This document shows, in pieces, positions 63,298 through 64,000 of a stretch of 64,000 nt of DNA. Made by a program: the position numbers and the translations under genes. The notes below the pieces were generated by a model. It did not search any database. It was not told the DNA's origin and saw only the letters and a program-made list of their open reading frames with translations. The stretch lies in contig CM035407.1 of the NCBI GenBank assembly GCA_020310875.1, forward strand, positions 204,347,729 to 204,411,728, written 5' to 3'. This stretch comes from Ceratopteris richardii. Its lineage: Eukaryota > Streptophyta > Polypodiopsida > Polypodiales > Pteridaceae. Positions within the stretch are counted from its first letter, which is position 1, and every line of letters starts with the position of its first letter.

Positions 63298-64000
63298 GGC
63301 CACGCGGCCTATGAGACATCACTACACAAGGAGACACCACTCACAGGAGTGGTGTGGAACTGCAATGGGGCACTATGGACGCGACCAGACAGACTCGAGG
63401 AGATCCTGGCATCACATGACTTTGCTTGCATCACAGAGACACACGAGAGCCCAGAGAGAGGTCTACCACGCATTGCAGGTTTTCATTGGGAATCTGCATT
63501 TAGGACCACGACGAGACAGAGTACAGAGAGAGGGTCGAGAGGTGTGGCCATCGTATTTAGACAGGAGATACAGAGTCGGATCCATATTATAGGAAGAGAT
63601 GAGGAGGCACGATACATGTGGGTTCGCATGGAGATAGCACAGGGGAGCTGGATTTACATTGCTATATGCTATTTTCCTCCAGGCGGATCCCGATTTGCAG
63701 GACAGGATCTTGGGGGACCGATCCGAGACAGAGACTCACCATACACAGCACTTTCAGATGAGATACTACATTACAGCACACTAGGGGAAGTCTTCCTTAT
63801 GGGGGACTTCAATGGCCGCACTCAGTCATATCAGTGTGGGGCATACGACATGGATCACCCACATCTCATGAGGGCCAGAGACCCCGATGAGATGAGCACG
63901 AGTAGAGTATCGGTTGATATGGGTAAGGACACCACAGGGTATGGAAGACATCTACTTGAGCTAGGCAGCCGACATCAGCTCGTTATATATAACGGGATGA
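63298..64000 (+). CDS. LINE G ORF2 endonuclease (partial, open to window end)
   Basis: In frame after the TAG: GHAAYETS, then VVWNCNGALW (active-site Asn) at about 63352, ITETHES near 63430, FRQEIQSRI, MWVRMEIA, VFLMGDFNGRTQ near 63793 and LVIYNGM at the edge. No ATG between the TAG and WNCNG. No lesion is visible in 700 bp. Confidence 0.88.

Overview
The window is a repeat-dense stretch of plant nuclear DNA. Three things point to a land plant: LTR elements primed by initiator-tRNA-Met-like sites, a plant-type Ty1/copia element, and exons of a plant OTU-family protease. The large spliced introns, deep nesting of elements and very long (CT)n arrays would fit a fern or other large-genome plant, but the species is not shown. 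There are few host genes.

Layout. 1-11.6 kb: LINEs of one superfamily stacked head to tail and separated by (CT)n arrays: a decayed copy A, a 3' fragment B, and an intact-looking copy C (5.6-10.9 kb). 11.6-15.5 kb: low-copy-looking DNA with two possible host exons on the minus strand. 15.5-16.7 kb: an ORF1-only half-LINE that shares the 3' terminal hairpin of the full LINEs. 16.7-20.8 kb: Ty3/gypsy gag fossil, minisatellites and unassigned DNA. 20.8-28 kb: a minus-strand plant L1 split by a Ty3/gypsy element (21.1-27.3 kb) with a long (CCCAAT)n array inside. 28.08-28.95 kb: a non-autonomous hAT-like transposon. 30-35.2 kb: decayed LINE D, with a tRNA-derived SINE inserted in it. 38.2-43.3 kb: exons of an OTU-domain deubiquitinase gene (minus strand) with a 4.7 kb intron that holds a Ty1/copia fossil and an unidentified open frame; a 547-bp TRIM at 41.5 kb lies in the same intron. 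44.8-45.85 kb: end of a Ty3/gypsy chromovirus. 46.5-47.5 kb: LINE fragment H. 47.66-54.2 kb: a young Ty1/copia element with near-identical LTRs and a perfect 5-bp target duplication. 56.2-64 kb: three more LINE copies (E, F, G), G cutting F and running off the window.

Main biology. The LINE family has ORF1 and ORF2 in one reading frame separated by a single UAG followed by GG, at the same place in four copies of different age, with no AUG before the endonuclease catalytic residues. This suggests stop-codon readthrough or non-AUG initiation. The family also has a 3' hairpin with covarying base pairs, shared with the ORF1-only element, which suggests parasitism in trans. Two LTR element families carry tRNA-like box A/box B sequences inside their LTRs, a tRNA-based analogue of the 5S-bearing Cassandra elements. 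These are inferences from sequence read by eye; no database search was run.
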